Source: Halovivax gelatinilyticus
GTDB taxonomy: Archaea; Halobacteriota; Halobacteria; Halobacteriales; Natrialbaceae
Assembly (NCBI RefSeq): GCF_024300625.1
Contig: NZ_CP101322.1
Location: 2,989,992 to 3,053,991 of the forward strand
DNA: 64,000 bases
Direction: 5' to 3'
The notes beneath the pieces are model-generated. The model ran no database searches, had not been told where the DNA came from, and worked only from the letters and a program-made list of their open reading frames with translations. Of the stretch, positions 8,807 to 17,765 are shown one piece after another. Position 1 is the first letter of the stretch, and each line of letters starts with the position of its first letter. The translations under genes and the position numbers were made by a program.

Positions 8807-9537
8807 CTGATGTCGACCGAGGTTATCCTGACGACGGCGTGTTCTTGGTCGCATTCATTCTTGTCTTTGAGTCCGAGCGATTCGAGTGATCGTTCCCACG
8901 CCTGGGTATATTCCGAGTCACCCAATTCGATAGTGACATTGCTTCCCTGATAGACGCTCGTCCCAATCTTGTTCGCCGTCACCTCCTGGCTCCCGTGAGC
9001 CATGAGCGACCGCTCGTCACCGTCGACGACGACCAGCGAGACGACCGCGACGCCGTCGACACACCTCATCGGCGGGTCGCGAACCGTGATCTCCCCGCTC
9101 GGCGTGACCTTCACGACGGCTCCACCCTGGTAGGCGACGGTCGTTCCCTCGTACTCGTAGGTGAACGCCCCGATACCATCGTGGTCGTAGTTACTCAGGT
9201 GGTCGTCGAGTACGTCTGTATCAGAGCCGTCTTTAGTTACGTTAATATGTTTAATTGAACCATCGGATTCGACCTGGATGGTCCCTTCTCTGAGATTCAA
9301 CTCCCCGGAGCGTTCGAGAACGCCGTCGTTGCGAACGATGTCGTTGAAGTTCTCCGCGAGCGCGTCCATCGCGAAGTCGGCGTTGTTTTGCTGTTCTGAC
9401 TGCTGGAAGTCGCCCATCGCCTGGAAGCCGGTCATGTAGAGCACGCCCACCGAGGCGATGATGAGGCCGAAGACGATGACGAAGCCGACGACTTCGCTCA
9501 CCCCGCGGTCGGTCGATCGGCCATCGCTCCGAATCAT
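8797..9537 (-). CDS. Pilin-like protein with class III-type signal segment (last gene of pilus-like operon)
   Basis: This 246-residue protein begins with a short charged stretch and DRG, then a hydrophobic helix (VVGFVIVFGLIIASVGVLY). That layout matches archaeal type IV prepilins, which are cleaved by the PibD/FlaK-type peptidase just before the helix. The remainder is polar, acidic and probably beta-rich, as expected for an extracellular pilin or minor pseudopilin head. A possible disulphide pair is suggested by isolated Cys residues near 175 and 230. Its ATG overlaps the stop of the preceding gene (ATGA), making it the sixth cistron of the operon. The family is probably one of the haloarchaeal uncharacterised pilin-associated families; the function is inferred from context. 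Confidence 0.75.
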   Translation of the reverse strand: MIRSDGRSTDRGVSEVVGFVIVFGLIIASVGVLYMTGFQAMGDFQQSEQQNNADFAMDALAENFNDIVRNDGVLERSGELNLREGTIQVESDGSIKHINVTKDGSDTDVLDDHLSNYDHDGIGAFTYEYEGTTVAYQGGAVVKVTPSGEITVRDPPMRCVDGVAVVSLVVVDGDERSLMAHGSQEVTANKIGTSVYQGSNVTIELGDSEYTQAWERSLESLGLKDKNECDQEHAVVRITSVDISYD

Positions 9538-10013
9538 GGCTGATCCTCCAGCGTAATCCCGTCGTCCCAGACGACCTGGATCGGTCCGCCGGTAACGCTC
9601 GAGTTTTCTCGTACGTCTACGTGATCTGCGATCGGGACGGCGACGTTTACGTCCTCACCGTGGGAGGTGAGAACGAGACACTCGCTGGTTTCGACCAGTG
9701 GATACTCATCGATATCGCAACCGGAGTCTCGCAACTCCACGGTGTACTGCGATCCCGACGCGAAGCGCTGGTGGTCCGTTCTGATCGTCGCGCTCTCGCT
9801 ATTTTCGGAAGCCATCCGATCCATGCCGGAAATCTCACCGGCGAGGCGCTCCCCGATGGTTTCGAGTGTCGCCTCGGCCGATTGTTCTCGCTGAGTGTCG
9901 AGCATGCTGCCCGCGCCGATCAACAGCCCGGAGATGAGCACCGCCGTAATTCCGACCGTCAGGACGTGCGTGATGGCGATCGAGACCGCACGGTCGTCAC
10001 GTCCAAACTTCAA
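9534..10013 (-). CDS. Small pilin-like membrane-anchored protein
   Basis: The 159-residue product starts MKFGRDDRAVS and continues into a hydrophobic helix (ITHVLTVGITAVLISGLLIGAG), again a charged tip plus R-A/G and an H-domain typical of archaeal prepilins. The rest is soluble, with two Cys about 15 residues apart (SGCDIDEY and SECLVL) that could form a disulphide outside the cell. The start is TTG at 10013, chosen because it overlaps the upstream stop (TTGA) as the other genes of this operon do. A minor pseudopilin role is an inference. Confidence 0.72.
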   Translation of the reverse strand: MKFGRDDRAVSIAITHVLTVGITAVLISGLLIGAGSMLDTQREQSAEATLETIGERLAGEISGMDRMASENSESATIRTDHQRFASGSQYTVELRDSGCDIDEYPLVETSECLVLTSHGEDVNVAVPIADHVDVRENSSVTGGPIQVVWDDGITLEDQP

Positions 10014-10483
10014 GGTGTCTCACCCAGCGCATCGCCCAGTGTGGCACTGACTGTTATCGTGTTCTCGATGGAGAGGCTATTTGAGGTGTAATGGTACGTG
10101 ACTGCAACCTCGAGATCTTCATTAATGGTTGGTGAGTCAGTGAGCATGCTCGCTTCGGCTTCGACGTGGATGGCCTTCCCCTGCGCCCGCGTCAGAGTGT
10201 ACTGATCTTCGACGTATTCTTCAATCTTGGTTTCCCAACTTACGTTGTTAGTTTCATTAGAATGCTCAATTAAGCCTTCAACTCCGGCTTCCAGTTCGGC
10301 TTCGGTGATCCGTACGTCCTCTGCGCTCTCGCCTGCGTCGCCTGTATTCACCGTCTCCGTGTACTGAACCCCGTTGAAGATGACGACCACGCCGAGGAGG
10401 ATGAACGCGATCGTGATCGCGCCGATGAGGACGAGCTGGCCGCGCTCGGTCCTCTCGTCACCCGGAGCGTTCGCGATCACCAT
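10010..10483 (-). CDS. Small pilin-like protein (third of five)
   Basis: This 157-residue protein carries TERGQLVLIG followed by a hydrophobic segment (AITIAFILLGVVVIFNGV). The position of ERG before the helix fits a type III prepilin cleavage site. The soluble part is acidic and Thr-rich, without recognised motifs. The ATG at 10483 overlaps the previous gene by seven bases. I infer that it is a minor component of the same surface filament or secretion machine as its neighbours. Confidence 0.72.
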   Translation of the reverse strand: MVIANAPGDERTERGQLVLIGAITIAFILLGVVVIFNGVQYTETVNTGDAGESAEDVRITEAELEAGVEGLIEHSNETNNVSWETKIEEYVEDQYTLTRAQGKAIHVEAEASMLTDSPTINEDLEVAVTYHYTSNSLSIENTITVSATLGDALGETP

Positions 10484-11139
10484 ACGGTCACCCGCACTTC
10501 GACGATGTTGTACACTTCGGAGTCGTCGGCTTGCTCCATCGGCGGAATGGGATAGTCGTATTGATCGTGTGCCACTTCGAGGGTGACGGTCTCATCGCTT
10601 TCTTCGGGGCCATTCGATCCGGACACGGTCAGATTCTGCGATTCGTACAGCGTAACCGTGAAACTCGCAGAGACGGCTCCCTGTCCTCTGGCACCACCCA
10701 TTCGGACGGCGTCGGTCGTCGATCGATTATTCTCGTCCTCCCAGTAGATGTACTCGACGTTGTACGAATTCCCTCCGTGTTCGAAAAAGTGCGTATTCAG
10801 TACGTATCCGAAGTCGCTCACGTTCGCATACGCCGAGTTGTTGTAGACGAAGTCTGCGTCCTCACCGAACGTCGCGTCGATCCACTCTTCGCTTTCGTTG
10901 TCGTAGTACCGAACCAGCTTCGAGAGGTCGTCACTCGCCGCTCCGGTCATCACGACGTCTTTGACCTCCTGTTCGGCCTGTGCCTGTACACCGCGATCTA
11001 CCGCGCCACCCGTCGTCGGCGTGATCACGACGGCCTGCAGCGCGAACAACACTGCCGTCAGGAGAACGATCGCCGCGACAAACCCTTCGAGCGTAAACGC
11101 CTGGCCACGCTCGTCGGTCGTTGGACTTCGATCTCTCAT
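10477..11139 (-). CDS. Small pilin-like protein with TLEGF prepilin-like helix
   Basis: The 220-residue product has ERGQAFTLEGFVAAIVLLTAVLF near its N-terminus. The FTLEG portion is reminiscent of the bacterial type IV prepilin signature, with a glutamate shortly after the processing site. The soluble domain is long and contains many Tyr, Asn and Asp, consistent with a surface-exposed head. Its ATG lies one base after the preceding stop, so the genes are coupled. The exact subunit role cannot be determined from sequence. Confidence 0.74.
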   Translation of the reverse strand: MRDRSPTTDERGQAFTLEGFVAAIVLLTAVLFALQAVVITPTTGGAVDRGVQAQAEQEVKDVVMTGAASDDLSKLVRYYDNESEEWIDATFGEDADFVYNNSAYANVSDFGYVLNTHFFEHGGNSYNVEYIYWEDENNRSTTDAVRMGGARGQGAVSASFTVTLYESQNLTVSGSNGPEESDETVTLEVAHDQYDYPIPPMEQADDSEVYNIVEVRVTVW

Positions 11140-11140
11140 G

Positions 11141-11635
11141 CTACCACACCCTCACGGTCAGTACACAGACGGGATCACATTCGCTTTGTTCGGTCGTCAC
11201 GATTCGCGTTGCACTGGCACCGATCTCTCCGTCGTACAGATGCCCACTTGCATTTACGTACTCTGCAGAGTCGTCACCATACTCGTCTAGCTCCACAATG
11301 GTCACGTTCACGCGATCGAACGCGCGATCACTCGAACTGCGCAATCCCAGGACTTCGATGAGGTCGTCCCCATCCTCATCGTAGTACTCATCGAATTCCT
11401 CGAGGTCTAGCTCGTTTGGCGTGTCAGTCGAAGCGTTATCGACGATCGTCGCGGCGATTCGATCGGCCTGCGCCGTCTGTGCGCCGCCCGCGTCGGCAAA
11501 CGGCGTGATGATCGTCGGGACGAACGCGAAGATGAACGCCACCGCGAGTATGAACAGACCGATCCCGACGGCGAAATCCTGAACCGTCTGTCCGCGGTCG
11601 TCCCCCATCGGCTTCTGTCGTGGTTCGTACGTCAT
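11141..11635 (-). CDS. Small pilin-like protein immediately downstream of the platform gene
   Basis: This 164-residue protein has DDRGQTVQDF followed by a hydrophobic helix (AVGIGLFILAVAFIFAFVP), the same charged-RG-helix arrangement as the other four small proteins. The soluble part is very acidic and ends SECDPVCVLTVRVW, with a close Cys pair. The ATG at 11635 begins four bases after the platform gene's stop. It is likely a prepilin-like subunit or assembly factor of the machine encoded by this operon. Confidence 0.74.
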   Translation of the reverse strand: MTYEPRQKPMGDDRGQTVQDFAVGIGLFILAVAFIFAFVPTIITPFADAGGAQTAQADRIAATIVDNASTDTPNELDLEEFDEYYDEDGDDLIEVLGLRSSSDRAFDRVNVTIVELDEYGDDSAEYVNASGHLYDGEIGASATRIVTTEQSECDPVCVLTVRVW

Positions 11636-11639
11636 GGTA

Positions 11640-13703
11640 TCAGGCGATCAGCGACCAGCTAACTAGCGCGACCGTCGAGAGGGCGATGACGTACTTCAGT
11701 CCGCTCAGCAGCTTCGCATCTCGCATGTAGCCGCTGATGAACCCGGACAGGATGGCGTGCATCGTCACAGCGTGGAAGAACAGAAGTGACATCAGGTTCA
11801 CGTCGATATTATCGCTGAGATCCATATCCGACATCGGACCACCCGCAGCTTGTGCTTGATCTGCATCCACCTCTCCTTCGGTCCCGAGTCCAGACATCGT
11901 CTCCAGGAACTGCGTCTGCAAGATCGCGATCACGGCGAGCATCGTCATGAACGTCATGATGATGATGACGACTTGCATCCGCGTGCGCGACTTTCGGTCG
12001 CGCTCGATGTCGTCGTGGTTCTCACTCGCTCGTGCGGCCGTCCGAAGGACGTTCGAAATCTGATTCGACGCCTCCTGGGCTTTCGTAATCAATTTCACCG
12101 TTCGAGCCAGCCGCGGGATGTGGTACTTGTTGTTGAACTCGATCATCGTCGCTTTCAGACTCATCCCGTAGTTGACCTTGGTGTGCATCTGCTCGAACTC
12201 GCCGGCCAGTTTACCATTCGTCGTGTCCGACACCGATTTCAGCGATTCGAGCAGCGTGAGCCCCGTATCGTTCGCACTCGAGAGTTTTCGGAGGTCTTCA
12301 GAGAGCGTCGAAACGACCTGGTGTCTGGATCTGACGTTCCACTCGTAAAAGATCGCAAGCGGTATCATCGTTGCGTACACCGGAAAGTAGACGTAGATGA
12401 ACGTCCCCCAGACCGGATTTTCTTGCATTCCCGACCAGCTCGTCGGCGCGGAGTCTTGAACCATCGCTGACGTTACGATGACCAGGACGGCGGGGACGGT
12501 AAGCGCGAGTGTGTACATCGGATTCTCTCGGAAGAAGTGATGCGGTCGCTGGAGGACGTTCATCGTCTCGTGTGTCCCCTCCCGATTCTTGATCCGATCG
12601 AACACCCGGTGGCTGCCAGTGAACTGCTCGATGAGTCCCAGATCGAGCAGGCTGCTGTTCTGGGTCGCTCGTAACCGCTCGTGACCGCCGTCGGGACTGA
12701 GGTAGCCGTCGCCGATCTCGTCGTGTTTCACCGTCGACACGAGAACGATGAACCCGATCCCAGTCAGTGGAATTAGGGCGTAGACCGAGATGTAGATCAT
12801 GCTTATCGAGACGTCAGAACCCGGAATCATCTGCATGATCACCAGGATGATGATCAAGAGTAGCGGAAACAGCGAGAGCGTCATGTACATCTCGCCGAAT
12901 AGCTCCAGGGTCTCTAACGTGAGTTCCTGTTGCTGTTTGGCCGTCCGCATGTGCTTTTCTTTCTTATCCGAGAGGAAACTCTCCATGTCGCCACCGCTGT
13001 TGACGATCGAGAGCATATCTGTCAAAAATTGAGACAGCTCGTCGCTCGGTGTCTCGATCGCCTGATTTCGAATTGCCGTTCGATAGTCCGTATCGAAGTA
13101 TTCAGTTTCGTTTACGATACTCTGAAACTCCTTCGAGACCTCGCCGTACGTATCGTCGGCTTCGGCCATCGCTTCTAAAATTTCGAGCTGGTTGAGCCCG
13201 CCAACCGAGAGGGCGTACATGAACGAGACCGAGTCGGTAAGCAACATGTTGATCTCGCGTTTTCTGGCTGACGCTCTCGAGTATGGGACGGCGACGAGCG
13301 ATCCGAAGCCGAGTGCGAACCCGAGCGACCCAAAGACGATGCCACAGAGAATAACCAGAGTCGGTATTTTAACCGTCTCCCAGAGGTTGAGCATCGTTTC
13401 GCTCGACATCGGTACGCCGAAGATTTCTTCGACTTCGACGAGCCCCGTTCCGAAGACGGCCCAGCCGATGAGTAATCCCAGAATCCAGAGGAACAAGCCG
13501 CTGATGAACCCGATACCGATTGCACGGGAGAGGTACATCTCGACCGTGTCCGTCATTCTGGCCTGAGCGAGCTTCTTCTCCACGTCGGCGGCGAACTGGC
13601 TGTCGTCGCTAAACAGCCGGGCGTAGACCGGATAGAACGTATCACCGAGGGTGTCGGAGTCGCCGAATCGGGTATCCGATGGATCTCTCTGCTGAAAACT
13701 CAT
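11640..13703 (-). CDS. TadC/PilC/FlaJ-type platform membrane protein, two T2SSF domains
   Basis: This 687-residue membrane protein is the inner-membrane platform on which the ATPase acts in type IV pilus and type II secretion machines. Two T2SSF-like repeats are visible. The first lies around residues 150-320, with the helical block NMLLTDSVSFMYALSVGGLNQLEILEAM. The second lies around 430-620, with LRKLSSANDTGLTLLESLK. Each is bracketed by transmembrane helices, and the last helices are near residues 590 and 640-685. The ATG overlaps the ATPase stop (ATGA), so the two are co-translated. Archaellum FlaJ is usually somewhat shorter, so this is better called a generic pilus or Tad-like platform. 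Confidence 0.92.
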   Translation of the reverse strand: MSFQQRDPSDTRFGDSDTLGDTFYPVYARLFSDDSQFAADVEKKLAQARMTDTVEMYLSRAIGIGFISGLFLWILGLLIGWAVFGTGLVEVEEIFGVPMSSETMLNLWETVKIPTLVILCGIVFGSLGFALGFGSLVAVPYSRASARKREINMLLTDSVSFMYALSVGGLNQLEILEAMAEADDTYGEVSKEFQSIVNETEYFDTDYRTAIRNQAIETPSDELSQFLTDMLSIVNSGGDMESFLSDKKEKHMRTAKQQQELTLETLELFGEMYMTLSLFPLLLIIILVIMQMIPGSDVSISMIYISVYALIPLTGIGFIVLVSTVKHDEIGDGYLSPDGGHERLRATQNSSLLDLGLIEQFTGSHRVFDRIKNREGTHETMNVLQRPHHFFRENPMYTLALTVPAVLVIVTSAMVQDSAPTSWSGMQENPVWGTFIYVYFPVYATMIPLAIFYEWNVRSRHQVVSTLSEDLRKLSSANDTGLTLLESLKSVSDTTNGKLAGEFEQMHTKVNYGMSLKATMIEFNNKYHIPRLARTVKLITKAQEASNQISNVLRTAARASENHDDIERDRKSRTRMQVVIIIMTFMTMLAVIAILQTQFLETMSGLGTEGEVDADQAQAAGGPMSDMDLSDNIDVNLMSLLFFHAVTMHAILSGFISGYMRDAKLLSGLKYVIALSTVALVSWSLIA

Positions 13704-16700
13704 GACTCGTCCTCTTCGTCGAATCGATCGGCTTGTTCGTCCCCTTCGGCTTCGTTTACGTCGTCGCTACCGGTCTCACTCCGGGGGGACGCCTCGTTTT
13801 CGTCCTGCTCTGACGAACCGAAGATCGATTCCTCGTCCGACTCCCGGTCGAAGATCGAGCCAGAATCGCCTGTATCGGGCTCAGTATCGTCGAACATGGG
13901 CCCGTCTTCCGTGCCAAAGATCGACCCGGTGTCGTCGTCTTCTGTGTTGTCTGTCGACTCGTCCCCGGTCGACTGTTCCGACTGAAGCTCTCCCGATTCC
14001 CACGCGTCGTCGGCACTGTCACTGGCTGGTTCCCACTCGGTCTCGTCGTCCGTTGCTCGATCGGATCGGTCAGTTTTACTCACTTCCTTCGTTCGCGCTC
14101 GTCGACCGAGATCCCACTCCGGCTCGCTCTCATCCGACTCGTCTCCTCCCGGTGAGAAGATCGAAGCGAGATCGTCCTCCGGGAACATCGAGTCGAAATC
14201 TGACGTATCCGGTTGCAACGAGTCGTCTTCTTCAGATGGCTCAGATTCGATGGTGCCCGATTCGAGCGCTTCCAGCGTATCTTCCATCCCGGTAAAGAGA
14301 CTCTCCAGTCCGTCACCAGAATCGTCCGCCGATCGGTCCGTCGCGTCCGGGTCGCTGATTGTGGGCGACGGCTCTTCGAGTTCGAGCGTGTCATCGGACG
14401 TCGCATCGAGTTCGGCCGACTCTGTAGGGTCGTCGCTTCCTTCCAGTGCCGGTGGATGCGCTACGGCTTCGCTTTCGTCAGTTTCGACCGTTTCCTGGGC
14501 GGTTCCTGAGGCCTCAACTGTCTTGGTTTCGATTCCATCATCCTCGAGCCAGGATGGCGTCTCGGCTTCGGCTTCGACACCTGCCTCCGCCGAGGGTTCG
14601 TCGAAAGTGAACGCTTCGTCTTCGTCGGCGCCCCACTCGGGTGCCGGTCCGGTCACGAACGCTTCGTCGAAGTCGAACGCTTCCTCATCCGTTGGTTCGA
14701 ACGCAGTTTCATCCGCTTCGACCTGCTCCAGCGCGCTTGCAAGCCCACTCGGGACGCGCCCGCGATACTCGTCGAAGAGTGACTCTTCGGCTCGCTCTAG
14801 GATGTCCATCGACAGGTTATAGGTCTCTGTTGATGCGTCCGGGCGTGGAACGAGTTCTTCCTTTTCGGGATCGACGTCGATCTTGACGCTCTCCATCTCG
14901 CGGAGGTCGGCGAGGCTGTGTTCTAACTGATCGTTCGCGATCAGCGTGAGAATGGTATCCGGATCGTTGATGAACGCCTGAACCGTCGCTGCCACCTCGG
15001 CGTACGTATTCAACCCGTTTCTGATCAGGTAGGCCAGAATCACCTTCCGCTTGAACAGTTCGTCCTGGAGCTTCTCGTAGTTCCAGCCCCGATCGAACAT
15101 GATCTCGTCTAGGGTGTTCGAATCACCCATTTTGAGATACTCGTCCGTCTCGGCTTGCCACTGGTAGACGTCTTGAACGTTTATCTCGTCGTTCTCCGCC
15201 TCGTAGTGGTTAATCTCGGTTAGCGACTTGTTCCGCCGGACCTTGCGTCCCTGTACTCGCGTCTGGGTCTGGATGGAAACGAGATCCAGAGCTGTGAACA
15301 TCGTCTTCGAGACATTGATCGGATCCGTCGTAAATCGCTTTAGCACCTCGTCGACCGAGTCGGCGTGGAAGGTAGTGTACGTAGTGTGACCCGTCGACAT
15401 CACCTGAAACAGCGTTCGACCTTCTTCTCCACGGATCTCACCCATGACGATGTAGTCGGGTCGTTGACGCAGTGCCGCTTCTAGCAGGTCGAACTCGTCG
15501 ATATCGCCGGTGGAGTCGTCGGAGAACGACGGCCGGGTCATCGAGGCGATCCAGTTTCGTTGCGGGAGTTCGACTTCGCGTGTATCTTCGATCGAGACGA
15601 TCTTCGTGTTCGCCGGTATGAAAAGCGATACGGCGTTAAGCGAGGTCGTCTTCCCGGACGCAGTCCCGCCGGCGAAGATCAGGCTCTTGTGATTTTCGAT
15701 ACTCAGCCAGAGAAACGCCATCTCGTCTAGGCTGAACGTGTTCCAGTTTATCAGGTCGATCGGGGTGAACGGGACGTCCTTGAACTGCCTGATCGTGTAG
15801 TTCGTCCCGTGATCGGAAACTTCCTGCCCGAGTGTGAGCTGTGCCCGCGAACCGTCCGGCAGCGTCGCGTCGACCTGTGGAAGTCGCTTACTGATACCTT
15901 TCCCCGACCGCTGTGCGAGTTTGACAACGAAATCGTCCAGATCGTCTTCACCGTGATACACGTTGGAGATGATCTGTTCGTATTCGGAATGGTAGACGAA
16001 GACGGGCGAGTTGTACCCGTCACAGGAGATGTCCTCGACGTTGATGTCGTGTTTGACCGGATCGATTCGTTCGTAGCCGATGAAGTCGCGTTTTAACATG
16101 TACAGCAACTTTTCGACCTGGTACTCGTTGAGGGTGTCAGGATCTTCCTCGAGAAGTATCGGTTCCGGCCTGACCGAAATACCCTGGAGCGGTGCGTGCG
16201 TTTCCGCCTCATCTTCGTCGTCGCTATCTTCGTCATCGTCGAAGAACTCTTTGAACGACTCGATGATTCCCATCGTCGTCGCGTTGCTCGACTCTTCGAA
16301 CAGATCGTATCGTTTGAGCAACCGACGGGTCTCTCGTTCGATGACCTCTCTACGGCCGTCCTCGTTTCGCTTGTTCTTGACGCCATCGTCGGCGTACTTG
16401 ATCGCCGTTCTGAGTTTCCCCGAGAGAAATTCCTGTAGTTCCCGTTCGATCTCGTTTCGGTACGGCTCGACGACGTAGTACTTCTTCTCGTTTTCTTTCT
16501 CCGAGTGGAAGATGATGATGAACGAATACGGTTTGTTGACCCAGTATCGCTCCGTCTCTTTGAAGTGGAGTTTCTTCTCAAACGGAACGGTTTTTTCGAG
16601 ATCGTATCGGTTGACGACGGTCGTATTCCCGTGATCGGTCGAGAAGAACTCGTCTTCATCCAGGTCTTCGTTGACGTCGACCGTCCGTTCGTCGACGAGC

Positions 16701-17296
16701 TCGTCGAGTTCCATCGCCGCGTTACCTGCGGCGTGAAGCTGGGATTCGATCGAATCGGGATCGAATCCGAGCGCCTCTTCGCCGTCGAACCGATCGATGT
16801 CACCCTCTTTCGTCCGTGGTCGCGATCCGTCGTCGTCGTAGTAGTACTCCCACTTGTAGTGCTCCCAGGTGTAGACATCTTTGACCACGGGCGTCGTTTC
16901 CGGGTTAACGTACTCGAGAAATTCGTTCCAGAGATATTTCGCATTCGGAGCGAACGTCTCGGTGATCAGTGATTCGACATCGTCCGGGTGGTATCCAAGA
17001 TAGGTCGTCGGGTCGAAATCGACCCGATCCCAGTCGGAGCCACGTGGAACGGATGCACGCCCGTCCGCGTCGAGGCCGAGCTGTTGACCCGAATCGGTCG
17101 AATCTTCTGGGTAGAGCGTCGAAACGTCCGTCTCGTACCCGTACTCGGTCATGAAATCCTCCCACGTGTACGATCCTACTCGAACGGCTGCGCCGCTCGT
17201 CGGACCGCTCGTTTCATCGGAATCCGGGGTCGAATCTGACGAGTCCCCGTCAGAAAATCCCCGAACGCCGGTGTGGTCGCCCTCGTCAATAGCCAT
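13700..17296 (-). CDS. Type II/IV secretion (pilus) ATPase with long acidic C-terminal tail
   Basis: This 1198-residue protein is a GspE/TadA/FlaI-family ATPase that powers pilus assembly or secretion. An N-terminal region of about 400 residues precedes the motor core. The core has Walker A (GGTASGKTT, near residue 542), an Asp box (VSIEDTREVELPQRN), Walker B (IVMGEIRGEEG, near 619) and a His box (STGHTTYTTFHADS). From about residue 870 the chain turns into a tail of over 300 residues rich in Asp, Glu and Ser with short repeats such as SIFG and SIFD. I start at ATG 17296 because GGAGGGT (complement of 17301-17307) is ideally placed; a GTG at 17317 would add seven residues. Archaeal homologues such as FlaI are near 550 residues, so this one is about twice as long. 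Confidence 0.95.
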   Translation of the reverse strand: MAIDEGDHTGVRGFSDGDSSDSTPDSDETSGPTSGAAVRVGSYTWEDFMTEYGYETDVSTLYPEDSTDSGQQLGLDADGRASVPRGSDWDRVDFDPTTYLGYHPDDVESLITETFAPNAKYLWNEFLEYVNPETTPVVKDVYTWEHYKWEYYYDDDGSRPRTKEGDIDRFDGEEALGFDPDSIESQLHAAGNAAMELDELVDERTVDVNEDLDEDEFFSTDHGNTTVVNRYDLEKTVPFEKKLHFKETERYWVNKPYSFIIIFHSEKENEKKYYVVEPYRNEIERELQEFLSGKLRTAIKYADDGVKNKRNEDGRREVIERETRRLLKRYDLFEESSNATTMGIIESFKEFFDDDEDSDDEDEAETHAPLQGISVRPEPILLEEDPDTLNEYQVEKLLYMLKRDFIGYERIDPVKHDINVEDISCDGYNSPVFVYHSEYEQIISNVYHGEDDLDDFVVKLAQRSGKGISKRLPQVDATLPDGSRAQLTLGQEVSDHGTNYTIRQFKDVPFTPIDLINWNTFSLDEMAFLWLSIENHKSLIFAGGTASGKTTSLNAVSLFIPANTKIVSIEDTREVELPQRNWIASMTRPSFSDDSTGDIDEFDLLEAALRQRPDYIVMGEIRGEEGRTLFQVMSTGHTTYTTFHADSVDEVLKRFTTDPINVSKTMFTALDLVSIQTQTRVQGRKVRRNKSLTEINHYEAENDEINVQDVYQWQAETDEYLKMGDSNTLDEIMFDRGWNYEKLQDELFKRKVILAYLIRNGLNTYAEVAATVQAFINDPDTILTLIANDQLEHSLADLREMESVKIDVDPEKEELVPRPDASTETYNLSMDILERAEESLFDEYRGRVPSGLASALEQVEADETAFEPTDEEAFDFDEAFVTGPAPEWGADEDEAFTFDEPSAEAGVEAEAETPSWLEDDGIETKTVEASGTAQETVETDESEAVAHPPALEGSDDPTESAELDATSDDTLELEEPSPTISDPDATDRSADDSGDGLESLFTGMEDTLEALESGTIESEPSEEDDSLQPDTSDFDSMFPEDDLASIFSPGGDESDESEPEWDLGRRARTKEVSKTDRSDRATDDETEWEPASDSADDAWESGELQSEQSTGDESTDNTEDDDTGSIFGTEDGPMFDDTEPDTGDSGSIFDRESDEESIFGSSEQDENEASPRSETGSDDVNEAEGDEQADRFDEEDES

Positions 17297-17649
17297 TAAC
17301 ACCCTCCAAACACTCACCCATCAAAAAATTCATCCACAAATTATCGGGCATGATAATTCGAACCACACCACGGTCCGGCGTTCTCCCGTCCGGTTGACAC
17401 CCTAACATTTCAAACCCTGTGCACATATGATTCGATCTGTGTATGTTCGTACCTCACGGGTCTTTTATTTTATGATTGTTGACTCTCTGTTCACATTACT
17501 TATTGATCTATAAGCTTCGGTAACGGTCATCGACCATCGGGCAGTGGCGACTGGTACAGTGGGTGAAATTGGATCTACCGCCACACGCAAACTGAACCGA
17601 CTTCTCAAATTCGCACTCCGCTACCGGCCCACTCCCCCTCAAAGCCACG
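17297..17649. promoter_or_regulatory. Non-coding control region upstream of the pilus-like operon
   Basis: This gap of about 350 bases has no convincing gene. The AT-rich part at 17320-17360 precedes the pilus-like operon (reverse strand) and should hold its promoter; its Shine-Dalgarno is at 17301-17307. A second AT-rich stretch at 17460-17515 has several TTATT/ATTAT runs that could be another promoter. A 73-codon reverse reading frame at 17508-17729 runs through the tRNA-like repeat and is probably not a gene. Confidence 0.55.
17339..17358. promoter_or_regulatory. Perfect inverted repeat, candidate operator of the pilus-like operon
   Basis: The sequence AATTATC, six bases (GGGCAT), then GATAATT forms a perfect 7-bp inverted repeat. 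It lies 43-62 bases upstream of the ATPase start codon, around where the TATA and BRE elements of the reverse-strand promoter would be expected. Dyads of this size are typical of dimeric winged-helix regulator sites. No regulator can be assigned. Confidence 0.45.
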
Positions 17650-17673
17650 GACGGGCGTGACGGGAGTCGAACC
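17650..17673 (-). repeat. Partial copy of the tRNA-Arg 3' end
   Basis: These 24 bases match 17764-17787, the 3' end of the neighbouring tRNA-Arg, with one mismatch (G instead of T in the T-loop complement). The copy is in the same orientation and 114 bases from the original. It covers the acceptor 3' strand and most of the T arm. Such truncated 3'-end copies are the usual trace of site-specific integration into a tRNA gene. Confidence 0.75.
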
Positions 17674-17765
17674 ACGCCTGAGAACCCACTCGCTCCGCTC
17701 GTGAAACCTCTGTCTGATTCGAATCCCACAATCCGTCATCGGCATCGCTTCGCTCAGCACGATGA

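Noticed and set aside
8797-17296. Identification as the archaellum (fla/arl) operon
   Set aside because: Proximity to che genes suggested it, but there is no archaellin, FlaD/E, FlaG/F or FlaH gene, and the ATPase and platform proteins are much longer than FlaI and FlaJ.
17508-17729. 73-codon reverse reading frame with several Cys and His, overlapping the tRNA 3'-end copy
   Set aside because: It runs through a tRNA-derived repeat, has no ribosome site and no domain I can support. More likely it is non-coding DNA left by an old integration event.
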